Shown here: piece by piece, positions 34,312 to 43,922 of the stretch
Layout: the number at the start of each line of letters is the position of its first letter
How positions within the stretch are numbered: the first letter of the stretch is position 1
NCBI RefSeq assembly: GCF_900114895.1
Contig: NZ_FOUO01000015.1
Span: 1 to 56,077 of the forward strand
DNA length: 56,077 nt
Direction of reading: 5' to 3'
From: Ectothiorhodospira mobilis
GTDB lineage: Bacteria; Pseudomonadota; Gammaproteobacteria; Ectothiorhodospirales; Ectothiorhodospiraceae
Position numbers and translations under genes: made by a program
The notes under the pieces: generated by a model
What the model was told of the DNA's origin: nothing
Databases searched by the model: none
What the model saw: only the letters and a program-made list of their open reading frames with translations

Positions 34312-35937
34312 ATGCGCGATACCGAAGGCCCCCGGGAACCCGTTTCTCCGCCCCCCCAGTTCCACACCGATGAGACCGGAACGGCCCTGTATGCGTCTCC
34401 TCCATCCCCAGGGCAGCCCCTGGACGCGGACCTGGTGCGCACGGCCTTGGGGGCGGCGGGTTACGGCGATTGGGCCATTATTGACGAGGGCATGAAGGCC
34501 CTGACCCGGGGGCAGGAGGGGGATGCACCGGTGCTCCTGGCCCGGGCCCTGGACGGGGCCATGGCCCTGAAGATCCAGGGTAAGGGGCGGGAGGCCGTGT
34601 TGCACCTGGACCCGCCCCAGGGAGGACAGCCCGTCACCCTGGAGCAGGTGCGCGAGGCCCTGACGCAGCAGGGGGTGGTGCACGGCATCGACGAGGCCGC
34701 CCTGGAGGCGGCGGTGGAGGCGGGAAAACAGGCCCCCCAGGAGGTGGTGGTGGCCGAGGCCACCCCGCCGGAACACGGCGAGGACACCCGCTTCGAACCC
34801 CTGGTGCCGGAGGCGCACGACCGCAGGCCCCGGGTGGATGAACGCGGCCGGGTGGACTACCGCGACCTGGGCGGGGTGGTGCAGGTGAGCCCGGGCACGC
34901 CCCTGATGCGGCGCCACCCCGCCACCCCGGGTACCCCCGGGCGGGACATCTTCGGCGGCGTCATCCCATCGAAGCCGGGCAAGGAATACGCCTTCGATGC
35001 CCATCTGCGCAACGCCGAACGGGACCCCGAGGATCCGGATCTGCTGCGGGCAGCCATCCAGGGGGTCCCCTCGGTGGTGGACCGGGGGGTGATGGTGGAC
35101 GACCTGCTGCAGGTGGACGGGGTGGACCTGTCGGTGGGGCACCTGACCTTCGACGGCACCGTGCAGATCCGCCACGACGTGGTGGAGGGCATGCACGTGG
35201 AGGCCACCGGCGACATCCATGTGGGCGGCATGGTGGAGGGCGCCCGTCTGGAGGCGGGGGGGGACATCGTGGTGCACAAGGGGGTGGTGGGACGCCTGGA
35301 CCAGGGGGAGCCTACGGCGGTGCTGCGGGCCGGTGGCGGGGTGTCGGCGCATTTCATCGAGAACGGCCGCGTGGAGGCCCATCACCTGCTGGTTCGGGAG
35401 CAGTTGGTGCACTGCCATGTGAGCGTGCGCCAGTCTGTCATGATCGGCCCCGAGGGGGCCCGCAAGGGTCAGATCATGGGCGGCGAGGTGCGCGCGGGGC
35501 ATCTGGTGGACTGCCGCCTGCTGGGGGGTCCCAATGGCCCCCATACGGTGGTGGCGGTGGGCCTGGACCCGCAGGCCCAGGACCGTCTGGCGGCGGTGGA
35601 GGCGCAGCTGGAGGAGAAACGGCGGCTACAGGAGGAACTGGACAAGGCCTTGCGTTTCGCCCATGCCCACCCCGAGCGGGTGAGGCCGGACTTCCTGGAG
35701 CGGGCGGGCAACACCCTGGCGAATACCCGCGAGGCCATGGCGGCCCTGGAGGCCGAGCGGGAGGAGCGGATGCAGTCCTTACAGCAGGCCCAGGGGGCGT
35801 GTATCCAGGTGCGTGGCCGCGCCTATCCCGGCGTCGAGGTGCGCATCGGCGACCGGGTGCGCAGGCTCAGCAACGAGTCCGTCGGCGGCCTGTTCCTGTT
35901 TCGGGACGGGGAGATCATCTTCGACCACGCCCTGTGA
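34312..35937 (+). CDS. FapA/DUF342 family protein
   Basis: The 541-residue protein has a variable N-terminus, the DUF342 signature around 180-230 (VDYRDLGGVVQVSPGTPLMRR, then GTPGRDIFGGVIPSKPGK), a right-handed beta-helix (VEGARLEAGGDIVVHKGVVGR, HFIENGRVEAHHLLVREQLVHC), a coiled coil near 425-500 and a short C-terminal beta domain. In Vibrio the related FapA links glucose transport to polar flagellar placement; in general the family is tied to polymer-like beta-helix scaffolds such as MinC and bactofilin. Context among chemoreceptors supports a motility role, but that is inference. Confidence 0.85.
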   Translation: MRDTEGPREPVSPPPQFHTDETGTALYASPPSPGQPLDADLVRTALGAAGYGDWAIIDEGMKALTRGQEGDAPVLLARALDGAMALKIQGKGREAVLHLDPPQGGQPVTLEQVREALTQQGVVHGIDEAALEAAVEAGKQAPQEVVVAEATPPEHGEDTRFEPLVPEAHDRRPRVDERGRVDYRDLGGVVQVSPGTPLMRRHPATPGTPGRDIFGGVIPSKPGKEYAFDAHLRNAERDPEDPDLLRAAIQGVPSVVDRGVMVDDLLQVDGVDLSVGHLTFDGTVQIRHDVVEGMHVEATGDIHVGGMVEGARLEAGGDIVVHKGVVGRLDQGEPTAVLRAGGGVSAHFIENGRVEAHHLLVREQLVHCHVSVRQSVMIGPEGARKGQIMGGEVRAGHLVDCRLLGGPNGPHTVVAVGLDPQAQDRLAAVEAQLEEKRRLQEELDKALRFAHAHPERVRPDFLERAGNTLANTREAMAALEAEREERMQSLQQAQGACIQVRGRAYPGVEVRIGDRVRRLSNESVGGLFLFRDGEIIFDHAL

Positions 35938-36055
35938 AGACCGCCCTTGGTGCAAAAACGGGCAGGTTGGGAAAGTCGATGGCCCTGGACCCCCGGGCTG
36001 GGTAGAATCCGGCGGGGCAACCGAAACCAACCACACCAAGAGAAGGAAGATTGCC

Positions 36056-36631
36056 GTGATCGTGATGATTCTGGGCCTGGTCCTGTTCCTGGGCACGCAT
36101 TCCCTGCGCATCTTTGCCGAGGATTGGCGCGCTGCGCGTATCCAGCAGTTCGGGGAAAAGGGATGGACGGGGATCGTCTCCCTGGTCTCCCTGGTGGGTT
36201 TTGTCCTCATCGTCTGGGGCTTTGGCATGGCCAGGGCGCAGCCCGTGGTGCTCTGGGTGCCGCCGGGCTGGACCTTTCATGTCAACGCCCTGCTCTCCCT
36301 GGTGGCCTTCGTCTTCCTGGCGGCGGCCTACGTCCCGGGCAATCACATCAAGGCCTGGGTGGGTCATCCCATGGTCATCGCCGTGAAGTCCTGGGCCCTG
36401 GGGCACCTGCTGAGCAACGGCAGCCTCGCCGATATCCTCCTGTTCGGCTCGTTTCTGGTCTGGGCCATCCTCTCCTTCCGCGCAGCCAGCAAGCGGGATG
36501 CGCTTCAGGGATCGGCCCCGGCTGCCGCTAACCTGAAGGCGGATGCCATTACCGTGGCCGCGGGCCTGGCCGGATACCTGGCCTTCGTGTTCTTCCTGCA
36601 CCTGTGGCTCATCGGCCGGCCCGTGATGTAA
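36056..36631 (+). CDS. NnrU-family membrane protein
   Basis: A GTG at 36056 with GAAGGAAG 7-13 bases before it gives 191 residues and fits the family start (VIVMILGLVLFLGTHSLRIF). Five or six membrane helices are expected; HVNALLSLVAFVFLAAAYVPGNHIK and HPMVIAVKSWALGHLLSNG are typical of NnrU/isoprenoid-related membrane proteins. NnrU is linked to nitric-oxide metabolism in denitrifiers, but the fold is shared with 15-cis-zeta-carotene isomerase, which binds heme. No denitrification genes are near, so the role here is open. Confidence 0.88.
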   Translation: MIVMILGLVLFLGTHSLRIFAEDWRAARIQQFGEKGWTGIVSLVSLVGFVLIVWGFGMARAQPVVLWVPPGWTFHVNALLSLVAFVFLAAAYVPGNHIKAWVGHPMVIAVKSWALGHLLSNGSLADILLFGSFLVWAILSFRAASKRDALQGSAPAAANLKADAITVAAGLAGYLAFVFFLHLWLIGRPVM

Positions 36632-36670
36632 CTCGCCCAGGGCCTGCCGGGCAGGCCCCGCCGCCCGATG

Positions 36671-36696
36671 CCGCCCCGGGCCTGCTCCCGGGGCGG
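36671..36696 (+). terminator. GC-rich hairpin after the NnrU-type gene
   Basis: CCGCCCCGGG, loop CCTGCT, CCCGGGGCGG is a perfect 10-bp stem followed by TGTT, 40 bp after the stop codon. It may terminate transcription ahead of the Aer-like gene, though the T tract is minimal. Confidence 0.45.
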
Positions 36697-36745
36697 TGTT
36701 CGCAACTCGGCGGCCATTGGTGAACCTAAGGGGGTCTGACCATCC

Positions 36746-38332
36746 ATGAAGAAGAATCTGCCGGTCACGGGCAGGGAACGCCCCTTCGCGTCCAGCGCGA
36801 ACATCCTCTCCACCACGGACCTGAAGGGGGCCATCACCTATGTCAATGACGACTTCGTGGATATCAGCGGCTTCGAGCGGGACGAGCTGCTGGGCCGCAA
36901 TCACAACGTCATCCGACATCCGGACATGCCCCCCGAGGCCTTCCGGGAGCTCTGGGCCTGCCTCAAGGCCGGACGACCCTGGATGGGCATGGTCAAGAAC
37001 CGCTGCAAGAACGGCGACCACTATTGGGTGAGCGCCTATGTGATGCCCATCCGCCGGGATGGGCGCATCGCGGAATACCAGTCGGTGCGTACCCGTCCCC
37101 ATCGCGATCTGGTGACCCGGGCGGAGACGGTCTATGGGCGCATCATGGCGGGGCATACCCCGTTGGCCCTGCGTCTGCCCCGGCTGTCCCAGCGCTGGTT
37201 GCTGCCCCTTGGGGTGCTATTGGCCGCCCCCCTGAGCCTCCTGGCCCTGCTCATCCTGGGCGCCGCCTCCAGCGGTGTCGCCCTGGGGCTGGGGCTGGCT
37301 GCCCTGGCCGGCGGCCTGGCCAGTGCCGGGGTCATGGCCCCCTTGTCCGGGCTGCGTGCCCGGGCCCGGGACGTGGCCCACAACCCCCTGGGGCAATATA
37401 TCTACACCCGGCGCATGGACGAGTACGGAGAGATCGAGTTCGCCCTGCGCATGCTGGCCTCGGAGACCGGGGCCGCGGTGGGACGTGTGTCCGATGCCGC
37501 CGTGCACCTCTCCGGACATGCCGACGCCATGGTGGCCGCCGTGCGCAGCACCCGGGAGGGGATCTTGCGTCAGCAGGCGGAGACGGACCAGGTGGCCACG
37601 GCGGTGAACGAGATGACCGCCAGTGTCCAGGAGGTGGCGCGCAACGCCCAGCACGCGGCGGATGCGGCCCATGCCGCCGCCGGCAGTTCCGAAGACGGCA
37701 GCGGCGTGGTGAAGGAGGCCGGGGAGGCCATCGGGGAGCTGGCCCGGGAGGTGGAACGGGCGGCCTCGGTGATCCAGGAACTGGAGGGCAGCACCGGCGA
37801 GATCGGCGCCGTGCTGGACGTGATCCGGGGCATCGCCGAGCAGACCAATATGCTGGCCCTGAACGCTGCCATCGAGGCGGCACGGGCCGGGGAGCATGGC
37901 AAGGGGTTTGCCGTGGTGGCGGACGAGGTGCGCGGCCTGGCCTCCCGCACCCACGAGTCCACCCAGAAGATCCGCGACACCATCGAACGCTTGCAGGAGG
38001 CGGCCCATTCCTCGGCAGAGGTGATGCAGCGCGGCCGCGGCCAGGCGGATCACAGTGTGCAGCAGGCCCGCGAGGCGGCCCGTTCCCTGGAGGCCATCGC
38101 CGAGCGGGTGTCCGCCATCACCGACATGAGCGCCCGCATCGCCGCCGCTGTGGATCAGCAGAGCACCGCCAGCGAGGACATCAACCAGAGCGTGACCCGC
38201 ATCCGTGAGCATGCCGACAGCAATGCCCAGGATAGCGAGCGCATCGAGCAGGCGGTCACCGGGGTGGCGGGGCTCTCGGGGGATCTTCGGGTGCTGGCCA
38301 AGCAGTTCTGGGACCGCATCGGCAAAGACTGA
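36746..38332 (+). CDS. Aer-like PAS chemoreceptor (energy/redox taxis), first of a tandem pair
   Basis: The 528-residue receptor starts with a PAS domain (about 18-115; [34 protein letters not shown]), much like the FAD-binding PAS of Aer, then two adjacent membrane helices (about 151-171 and 178-199), a short HAMP-like link and an MCP rod with the tip [24 protein letters not shown]. Aer-type receptors report redox state or oxygen to CheA without a periplasmic sensor. The next gene, 58 bp on, is a close paralogue. Confidence 0.92.
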   Translation: MKKNLPVTGRERPFASSANILSTTDLKGAITYVNDDFVDISGFERDELLGRNHNVIRHPDMPPEAFRELWACLKAGRPWMGMVKNRCKNGDHYWVSAYVMPIRRDGRIAEYQSVRTRPHRDLVTRAETVYGRIMAGHTPLALRLPRLSQRWLLPLGVLLAAPLSLLALLILGAASSGVALGLGLAALAGGLASAGVMAPLSGLRARARDVAHNPLGQYIYTRRMDEYGEIEFALRMLASETGAAVGRVSDAAVHLSGHADAMVAAVRSTREGILRQQAETDQVATAVNEMTASVQEVARNAQHAADAAHAAAGSSEDGSGVVKEAGEAIGELAREVERAASVIQELEGSTGEIGAVLDVIRGIAEQTNMLALNAAIEAARAGEHGKGFAVVADEVRGLASRTHESTQKIRDTIERLQEAAHSSAEVMQRGRGQADHSVQQAREAARSLEAIAERVSAITDMSARIAAAVDQQSTASEDINQSVTRIREHADSNAQDSERIEQAVTGVAGLSGDLRVLAKQFWDRIGKD

Positions 38333-38390
38333 GGCAGGTGGCGTTGCCCCCCCCGCGACGCGGGGCGGGGCATGCCCTTCGGGGGATATC

Positions 38391-39971
38391 ATGAAGAAGA
38401 ACCATCCGGTGACCGGGAAGGAGAGGACCTTTCCCGAAAGCACCAACATCCTCTCCACCACGGATCTCAAGGGCATCATCACGGACGTGAACCGGGATTT
38501 TGTGGAGGTGAGCGGCTTCTCCGAGGGGGAGTTGCTGCACAAGAACCACAACGTGGTGCGTCATCCGGATATGCCGCCCGCCGCCTTCCAGGACCTGTGG
38601 GACACCATCAAGGCCGGGCGCCCGTGGATGGGCATGGTGAAGAACCGCTGCAAGAACGGGGATCACTACTGGGTGAGCGCCTATGTGATGCCCATCCGCC
38701 GGGACGGGCGCATCGTCGAATATCAGTCGGTACGTACCTGTCCCTCCAGGGAACGGGTGGAGCGGGCGGAGGCCGTCTACGCCGCCATCAACGCCGGTCG
38801 CCCGCCCCTGGCCTTGCGCCTGCCCCTGAAGGGGGTGCGGGCACGCCTGGCCGCCGCCCTGGGGGCGGCGGCGTTGCTGGGGACGGTGGCCGGGATCCTG
38901 GCGGGGGCCCCGGCCGGGGCGATGCTGTTGGCGGCGGCGCTGTTCCTGGCCCTGGCCGGGGCCTGGGCCGGTTGGGCCACGCAGCCGCTCATGCGCCTGC
39001 GCCAGCGGGCCCGGGCCGTGGTACACGATCCCCTCTGCCAGTACATCTACACGCGACGCACGGACGAATACGGCGAGGTGGCCTTCGCCCTGGACATGCT
39101 CTCGGCGGAGACCAGCGCGGCGGTGGGCCGGGTGGCGGAGTCCACGCGGCGCCTCACGGCGCAGATCCGGGAGATGGCCGGGGTGGTGGGGCATGCCCGG
39201 GAGGAGATCCTGCGCCAGCAGACGGAGACGGATCAGGTGGCCACGGCGGTGAACGAAATGGCCGCCAGCATCCAGGAGGTGGCGCGCAATGCCCAGGATA
39301 CCGCCGATTCGGCGGAATCCGCCGATGGCAGCGCTGCCGACGGCCGCCGCGTGGTGGTCTCCACCGGGGAGGCCATCGGCCAGCTCACCGACGAGGTGGA
39401 GAAGGCCACGGAGGTGATCCACGGCCTGGAGCAGCGCAGCGAGGAGATCAGCACGGTGGTGGACGTGATCCGCGAGATCGCCGAGCAGACCAACCTGCTG
39501 GCCCTGAACGCCGCCATCGAGGCGGCCCGGGCCGGGGAGCAGGGCCGGGGTTTTGCCGTGGTGGCCGATGAGGTGCGCAGCCTGGCCTCCCGCACCCAGG
39601 GGGCCACGAAGGAGATCCGCGGCATGATCGAGAAGCTGCAGGCGGGGGCCCATTCCTCGGTGCAGGTGATGGGCCAGAGCCGGGAGCAGGCGGAGCGCAG
39701 CGTGGGCCAGGCGGATGCGGCGGCGCGGTCCCTGGAGGAGATCACCCGCAATGTGAGCGCTATCAGCGAGATGAGCGTGCAGATCGCCACGGCGGTGGAT
39801 GAGCAGCGCAGCGTCAGCGAGGAGATCAACAACAGCATCTCCAACATCCGCGCCTCCGCCGACGGCAACGCCCAGTCCATCATGGAGATCGAGCGCTCCG
39901 CCGGTGAGCTGGAAACCCTGTCCCAGCACCTGGAGGTGCTGGCGGCGCAGTTCTGGAACCGGCGCACCTAA
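38391..39971 (+). CDS. Aer-like PAS chemoreceptor, second of a tandem pair
   Basis: The ATG at 38391 gives 526 residues with the same architecture as the upstream gene: PAS ([34 protein letters not shown]), two membrane helices in a region rich in Ala and Leu (about 150-200), then the MCP rod with [27 protein letters not shown] and rod sequences are near-identical over long stretches ([19 protein letters not shown]), while the membrane section differs. This indicates a local gene duplication followed by divergence in the helices and linker. Confidence 0.92.
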   Translation: MKKNHPVTGKERTFPESTNILSTTDLKGIITDVNRDFVEVSGFSEGELLHKNHNVVRHPDMPPAAFQDLWDTIKAGRPWMGMVKNRCKNGDHYWVSAYVMPIRRDGRIVEYQSVRTCPSRERVERAEAVYAAINAGRPPLALRLPLKGVRARLAAALGAAALLGTVAGILAGAPAGAMLLAAALFLALAGAWAGWATQPLMRLRQRARAVVHDPLCQYIYTRRTDEYGEVAFALDMLSAETSAAVGRVAESTRRLTAQIREMAGVVGHAREEILRQQTETDQVATAVNEMAASIQEVARNAQDTADSAESADGSAADGRRVVVSTGEAIGQLTDEVEKATEVIHGLEQRSEEISTVVDVIREIAEQTNLLALNAAIEAARAGEQGRGFAVVADEVRSLASRTQGATKEIRGMIEKLQAGAHSSVQVMGQSREQAERSVGQADAAARSLEEITRNVSAISEMSVQIATAVDEQRSVSEEINNSISNIRASADGNAQSIMEIERSAGELETLSQHLEVLAAQFWNRRT

Positions 39972-39996
39972 ACCCCGGGCAGAGGGCCTGGGGCCT

Positions 39997-41292
39997 TCAG
40001 CCGCTGAAGGCCTCCAGGGCTCGGGCCAGGGCCTCGTGTTTCTTGGCATGGGTGCGCACCGGCACCCCCGCGGCGATGGCGTCCCAGGCCTGGCGCAGGC
40101 TGGCGGCCCCCGCCCGGGGGCCCTGGGGATGCCCGAAGACGCCGCGCCCGGGGATAAAGCCAAAGTCCACCGTGCCCAGCCTTTGGTACACCCCCTCCAG
40201 GGTGGCGGCGGAGTCGCTGCCCCCGGGCACGGGCAGGGCGGGGCGCAGATCCCCCATGGGTTCCAGGCAGGCGCGCACGTTGGCCAGCACCTCCGCCTCG
40301 CTGGTCATCATGCGCGGGCCAAAGCCGGGCATGATGATGACATCGTATCCCGCCAGGCGTTGCAGCCGGGTCATCACCCGGCTGTGGATGCCGTAGCGGG
40401 GCAGCCGGCTGAAGGCGGCGATGAAGGGGAAGTGGGCCACCAGGGGCACGCGGGCATGGCGGCGCAGCATGCGTACGGCGGACAGACCCACCGGCAGGGC
40501 ATTCACCATCACCGCGTTGGCCCCCCGTTCCACCGCCAGGTCGTGCAGCTCCACCAGCCGGTCCACCTCATCGGTGATGTTGGCCAGGTAGATCTTGGGG
40601 TCGCCGGTGGCCGCCTCCGCCTCCCGGCGGGCCGCCCCCAGGTGGCGGCAGCGCTCCGCCAGAGGGGACCAGGCCGGATCCGCCAGCATCTCGTCGTCCT
40701 TGGCGATGTCCAGACCCCCCATCCAGGCCTCGTGGCCGATCTCGGAGAAGGCGTCCGGCGGCAGGCCGATGTTGGGCTTGATGACGCCGAAGAAGATGGG
40801 GCGATGGAAGGCATTGAGCCGCTGGCGCAGGCCCTGGACCCCGAACTGCGGCCCCTGGAAGTGGCTCAGGAAGCGTCCGGGGAAGTGGATGTCCATGAGC
40901 TTGATCAGGGGTACGCCGGGGGTGAAGAAGGGGCCCTCGCCGCAGACGGCGGAGAGCAGGTTGGGCAGGCGCGGGCCGAAGTTCTCGTGGGGATGGGCGA
41001 TGCGCACGCGGCAGGCGTGGACCGCCCCCTGGGGTCCCTGTTCCAGGGGATAGCTCGGCCGCTCCCGCCGCTCCAGTACCTCCAGCTCCATCACCTTGGC
41101 GCCGAAGCGGGGGCGCAGGTCCTCATCCACCCCCACGCGGCGCCATTGGGCGGTGGACTGCTCGCTGCAAAGGTGGGCGGCGGCCTCGCGGGGATCCCCT
41201 ACGCATTCCATCTCGTAGTCCAGGATCAGGTGATCCTCGGGGTCGATGGCCCCGGGGGTGGTGAAAAAGCCTTCCAGGTCACGGGCGTCCAT
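39997..41292 (-). CDS. RuBisCO-like protein, form IV (photo-type)
   Basis: The 431-residue protein is a RuBisCO large-subunit homologue without carboxylase function. The metal site is kept: K198, D200 and E201 in [10 protein letters not shown] correspond to the carbamylated Lys, Asp and Glu. The first active-site Lys is kept in VIKPNIGL (K172) but the second is Asn174 instead of Lys, and the loop-6 Lys region is not recognisable ([16 protein letters not shown]). Stretches such as [15 protein letters not shown] and [15 protein letters not shown] resemble the form IV-Photo proteins of Chlorobium and Allochromatium, whose loss impairs sulfur oxidation in Chlorobium. It begins 6 bp after yjbQ in a cluster with sqr. 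Confidence 0.93.
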   Translation of the reverse strand: MDARDLEGFFTTPGAIDPEDHLILDYEMECVGDPREAAAHLCSEQSTAQWRRVGVDEDLRPRFGAKVMELEVLERRERPSYPLEQGPQGAVHACRVRIAHPHENFGPRLPNLLSAVCGEGPFFTPGVPLIKLMDIHFPGRFLSHFQGPQFGVQGLRQRLNAFHRPIFFGVIKPNIGLPPDAFSEIGHEAWMGGLDIAKDDEMLADPAWSPLAERCRHLGAARREAEAATGDPKIYLANITDEVDRLVELHDLAVERGANAVMVNALPVGLSAVRMLRRHARVPLVAHFPFIAAFSRLPRYGIHSRVMTRLQRLAGYDVIIMPGFGPRMMTSEAEVLANVRACLEPMGDLRPALPVPGGSDSAATLEGVYQRLGTVDFGFIPGRGVFGHPQGPRAGAASLRQAWDAIAAGVPVRTHAKKHEALARALEAFSG

Positions 41293-41298
41293 GGGCTG

Positions 41299-41730
41299 TC
41301 ACTCCCGGCTGCCGGTGAAATGGGCGATGAGCCGGCGTTCTGGGCGGGGGCCGTCCAGTTCGATGAAGAAGATGGATTGCCACTGCCCTAGGCAGAGCTC
41401 GCCGTCCAGGATCGGGAGGGTCTCGGAGGCGTTCATGAACAGGCCCATGAGATGGGCATGGGCATTGTCCCGGCCGTCCACCGGGGCCTCGTTGTGGCGG
41501 TAATCGCCGTCCCGCGGCACCAGGCGCTTGAGGTGGGTGAGCATGTCCTCCTGCAGCCGTGGTTCCCGCTCGTTGAGATTGACGAAGGCGGTGGTGTGCC
41601 GGGAGAGGAGGGTGAGACTGCCATTGCGGATGCCGCTCTGGCGGTGGTGTTCCCGCACCGTTTCGGTCACGTCCAGGATCTGGATGGGGGCCTCGGTGGC
41701 CAGGGGGATGGTGTACTGGACGGTGTGCAT
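41299..41730 (-). CDS. YjbQ/UPF0047 family protein
   Basis: From the ATG at 41730 the protein has 143 residues and begins MHTVQYTIPLATEAPIQ; an in-frame ATG at 41778 would add 16 unrelated residues. Family motifs are LLSRHTTAFVNLNEREPRL, NAHAHLMGLFM and GELCLGQWQSIFFIELDGPR, with conserved His and Cys that may bind metal. The family is small and widespread; a weak thiamine-phosphate-synthase activity has been described, but its true role is unsettled. It ends 6 bp before the RuBisCO-like gene, so the two are very likely co-translated. Confidence 0.93.
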   Translation of the reverse strand: MHTVQYTIPLATEAPIQILDVTETVREHHRQSGIRNGSLTLLSRHTTAFVNLNEREPRLQEDMLTHLKRLVPRDGDYRHNEAPVDGRDNAHAHLMGLFMNASETLPILDGELCLGQWQSIFFIELDGPRPERRLIAHFTGSRE

Positions 41731-41836
41731 GGGCAGGGGAGAAGGAGATGGACCGGCCGATGAAGCTAGCCGGGCCATCCGGGGGTGTCAAGCGGGGGAG
41801 GGAGCGTGTGTCCCCTCCCCGCGGGGCCGCTGCGGC

Positions 41837-42256
41837 CTAGCCGGCGTTCTCGTCGGCGGTCTGCCCGGGGCGCGTGGCCTGGGTCTTCTGCACCGCCTCC
41901 TTGCGCGGCCCGATGCCCACCAGGTGCAGCATCACCGGGAAGATGGCCACCGCGCCGGCGGCGCCCATGCCCAGGCTCACCAGGATCAGGGAGAAGTAGT
42001 CGATCCAGCCGATCAGGTCACCCCAGGTGGCATGGGTGGAACCCGGCAGCAGGATCAGGGTGATCACAAAGGCGAATACGCCAAAGCCGATGGAGGTCTT
42101 GAAGGCCAGGCCCGCCTTGTTGCGGCGCCCGGAGATGCGCTTGAAGTACCAACCCAGCAGGATCAGGTCCAGCAGGATCAGGGGGATCAGGAACCAGAGC
42201 ATGCCGCGGAAGAATTCCAGCATGACGAACAGGATGCCAGTGATCGAAAAGGCCAT
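41837..42256 (-). CDS. Small integral membrane protein of the sulfur cluster, unknown function
   Basis: The 139-residue protein has about four hydrophobic segments (near 5-35 as one or two helices, 49-69, 84-108) and a hydrophilic C-terminal tail (GIGPRKEAVQKTQATRPGQ). I do not recognise the family. It lies 83 bp after the sqr stop and 106 bp before yjbQ on the same strand. A membrane anchor or quinone-side partner of the sulfide oxidase is conceivable, but that is guesswork from location. Confidence 0.8.
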   Translation of the reverse strand: MAFSITGILFVMLEFFRGMLWFLIPLILLDLILLGWYFKRISGRRNKAGLAFKTSIGFGVFAFVITLILLPGSTHATWGDLIGWIDYFSLILVSLGMGAAGAVAIFPVMLHLVGIGPRKEAVQKTQATRPGQTADENAG

Positions 42257-42339
42257 GGTGCTTTCCTCTTGAAGTCTTGGTCTGCGCTGCGCGGGGAGTG
42301 GCCTGCAGCCCTCCCCGCCGGATCATGGATGCGCCCGCC

Positions 42340-43704
42340 CTAGATGCGGCCGCGGAGCATGGCGCGGTAGGCCGGCAGCAGCAGGTAGTCCTTCATCAGC
42401 CACGAGGTCCAACGGGGCTCGTAGGGGGTGATGATGGGGAAGGACGGGGTCATCTTCAGGTCGTAGTCGAATTCCAGCAGGATGGCGCGGCCCACCTGCG
42501 TGATCAGGGGGCAGGAGGTGTAGCCGTTGTAGCGGGCCGTGTTCTCCTTTTCCTGGATGTTCTGGATCAGGTTCTCCACCGCCACGGGGACCTGCGCCTT
42601 GACGCTGGCGGAGGTCTTGCCGATGGGCACGCCGTTGACGTCCCCGGCACCGAAGACGTTGGCATAGCGCAGGTGCTGCAGCTCGTACTGGTCCACCTCC
42701 AGCCAGCCCGCGAACTTGCTTTCCGCCGGGGCGGCCAGGGGGCTGTTGCGCAGCGCATCCGGGGCGCTCATGGGCGGCACCACGTGGATGAAGTCGTACT
42801 CCATGGTGCGGTCCCCTTCGGGGGTGGCGAAGGTGGCGGTGCGGGCGCCCGGGTCGATGGCCTTGAGGGGGTGATCCCAGTCGATCTGGATGCCCCGGCC
42901 GGGCAGGTGCTCGGTGAGGAAGTCGTGGATGTCCGGCTGGGAGAACAGGCTCTTGGCCGGGGGTAGGTAATGCATCTCCGCTCGGTCGCGGGTGCCGCGC
43001 TCGTTGAGGCGGTTCTCGGTGAGCATGGTCATCTTCAGCGGCGCCCCGGCGCACTTGATGGCCCCCGGGGCCCGGGTGAACAGGCCCACGCCCCCCTCGG
43101 TGGTGAAGCGGTCGATGGCCTGCCAGGTGGCCAGGGCGACATCGGGGCGGTCGTAGACACAGCCGATGCCGTGCTGGCCGATCAGGTCCCGGGACATGCC
43201 CTCGATGTCGGAGTAGTTGATCTGCAAGCCGGTGGTGACCAGCAGGTAGTCGTATTCCACCGTTCGGCCGTCCTCGGTGACCACCCGGTTGTTGTCCGGG
43301 TCGTATTCCGCCACCATGTCATGGATCCATTCCACATCGGAGGGGAGATAGCGGGCGTTGCGGTCCGTGACCTTGTCCGCCCCCCACAGTCCCGAGGCCA
43401 CCAGGGTTAACCCCGGCTGGTAGTAGTGGGCCTCCTGGCGGTCGATGATGGTGATGCGGGCCCCGTCCAGTTCCCGCGACAGCCGCGAGGCGGAGTCCAG
43501 GCCGGCGGCGCCTGCGCCGACGATGACGATGTGCGCGCTGGTGGGTACGGCCCGCGCGGGGCGGGATATGAGGAGACCGCTGGCGGTGGCCCCCGCCATC
43601 AGTGCCCCGCCCCCGGAGAGCCGCAGGAAGTTCCGGCGCGACATGCCGGAGGACTCCAGGGCGCGATGGACGGCGGCTCGGATCTTCTTGTCGTCTTGGT
43701 TCAT
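42340..43704 (-). CDS. sqr: Sulfide:quinone oxidoreductase, type II-like, with a Tat signal
   Basis: The ATG at 43704 (GGAGTGAAG upstream) gives 454 residues. A twin-arginine signal SRRNFLRLSGGG (R23-R24) predicts export in folded form. The FAD motif is IVIVGAGAAGLDSASRL. Redox cysteines C182, C218 (IKCAGAPLK) and C398 (GYTSCPLIT) are all present; the last two align with the human SQOR active pair. HVVPPMSAPDALRNSPLA and a C-terminal membrane-association segment ending MLRGRI also match the SQOR-like type II branch. It oxidises sulfide and feeds electrons to quinone, probably on the periplasmic face. It leads a minus-strand cluster. Confidence 0.9.
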   Translation of the reverse strand: MNQDDKKIRAAVHRALESSGMSRRNFLRLSGGGALMAGATASGLLISRPARAVPTSAHIVIVGAGAAGLDSASRLSRELDGARITIIDRQEAHYYQPGLTLVASGLWGADKVTDRNARYLPSDVEWIHDMVAEYDPDNNRVVTEDGRTVEYDYLLVTTGLQINYSDIEGMSRDLIGQHGIGCVYDRPDVALATWQAIDRFTTEGGVGLFTRAPGAIKCAGAPLKMTMLTENRLNERGTRDRAEMHYLPPAKSLFSQPDIHDFLTEHLPGRGIQIDWDHPLKAIDPGARTATFATPEGDRTMEYDFIHVVPPMSAPDALRNSPLAAPAESKFAGWLEVDQYELQHLRYANVFGAGDVNGVPIGKTSASVKAQVPVAVENLIQNIQEKENTARYNGYTSCPLITQVGRAILLEFDYDLKMTPSFPIITPYEPRWTSWLMKDYLLLPAYRAMLRGRI

Positions 43705-43804
43705 AACTGACTTCACTCCATAGCTCTGGGTGGCCGGCACATCCCCGGGGGGATCGGTGCGATGCCCGGTGTTTGATTTTCTACCACACGCCAATGCGGC
43801 AGGC

Positions 43805-43810
43805 ATTATA
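43805..43810 (-). promoter_or_regulatory. -10 box for the sqr cluster
   Basis: Read on the minus strand, CTTATAATGCC contains a perfect TATAAT about 100 bp before the sqr ATG, in a locally A/T-rich patch. No convincing -35 was seen, so an activator may be needed. Prediction by eye. Confidence 0.45.
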
Positions 43811-43922
43811 AGCATATTAACATGTCGTCCGCGCACCAGGGGCCGTGAATCGTTACAATGCGCCGCCTGCAAGGCATATCACTCCGACGGGGAAGGGCCC
43901 CGCAACTGCAAGAGAACCCTTT

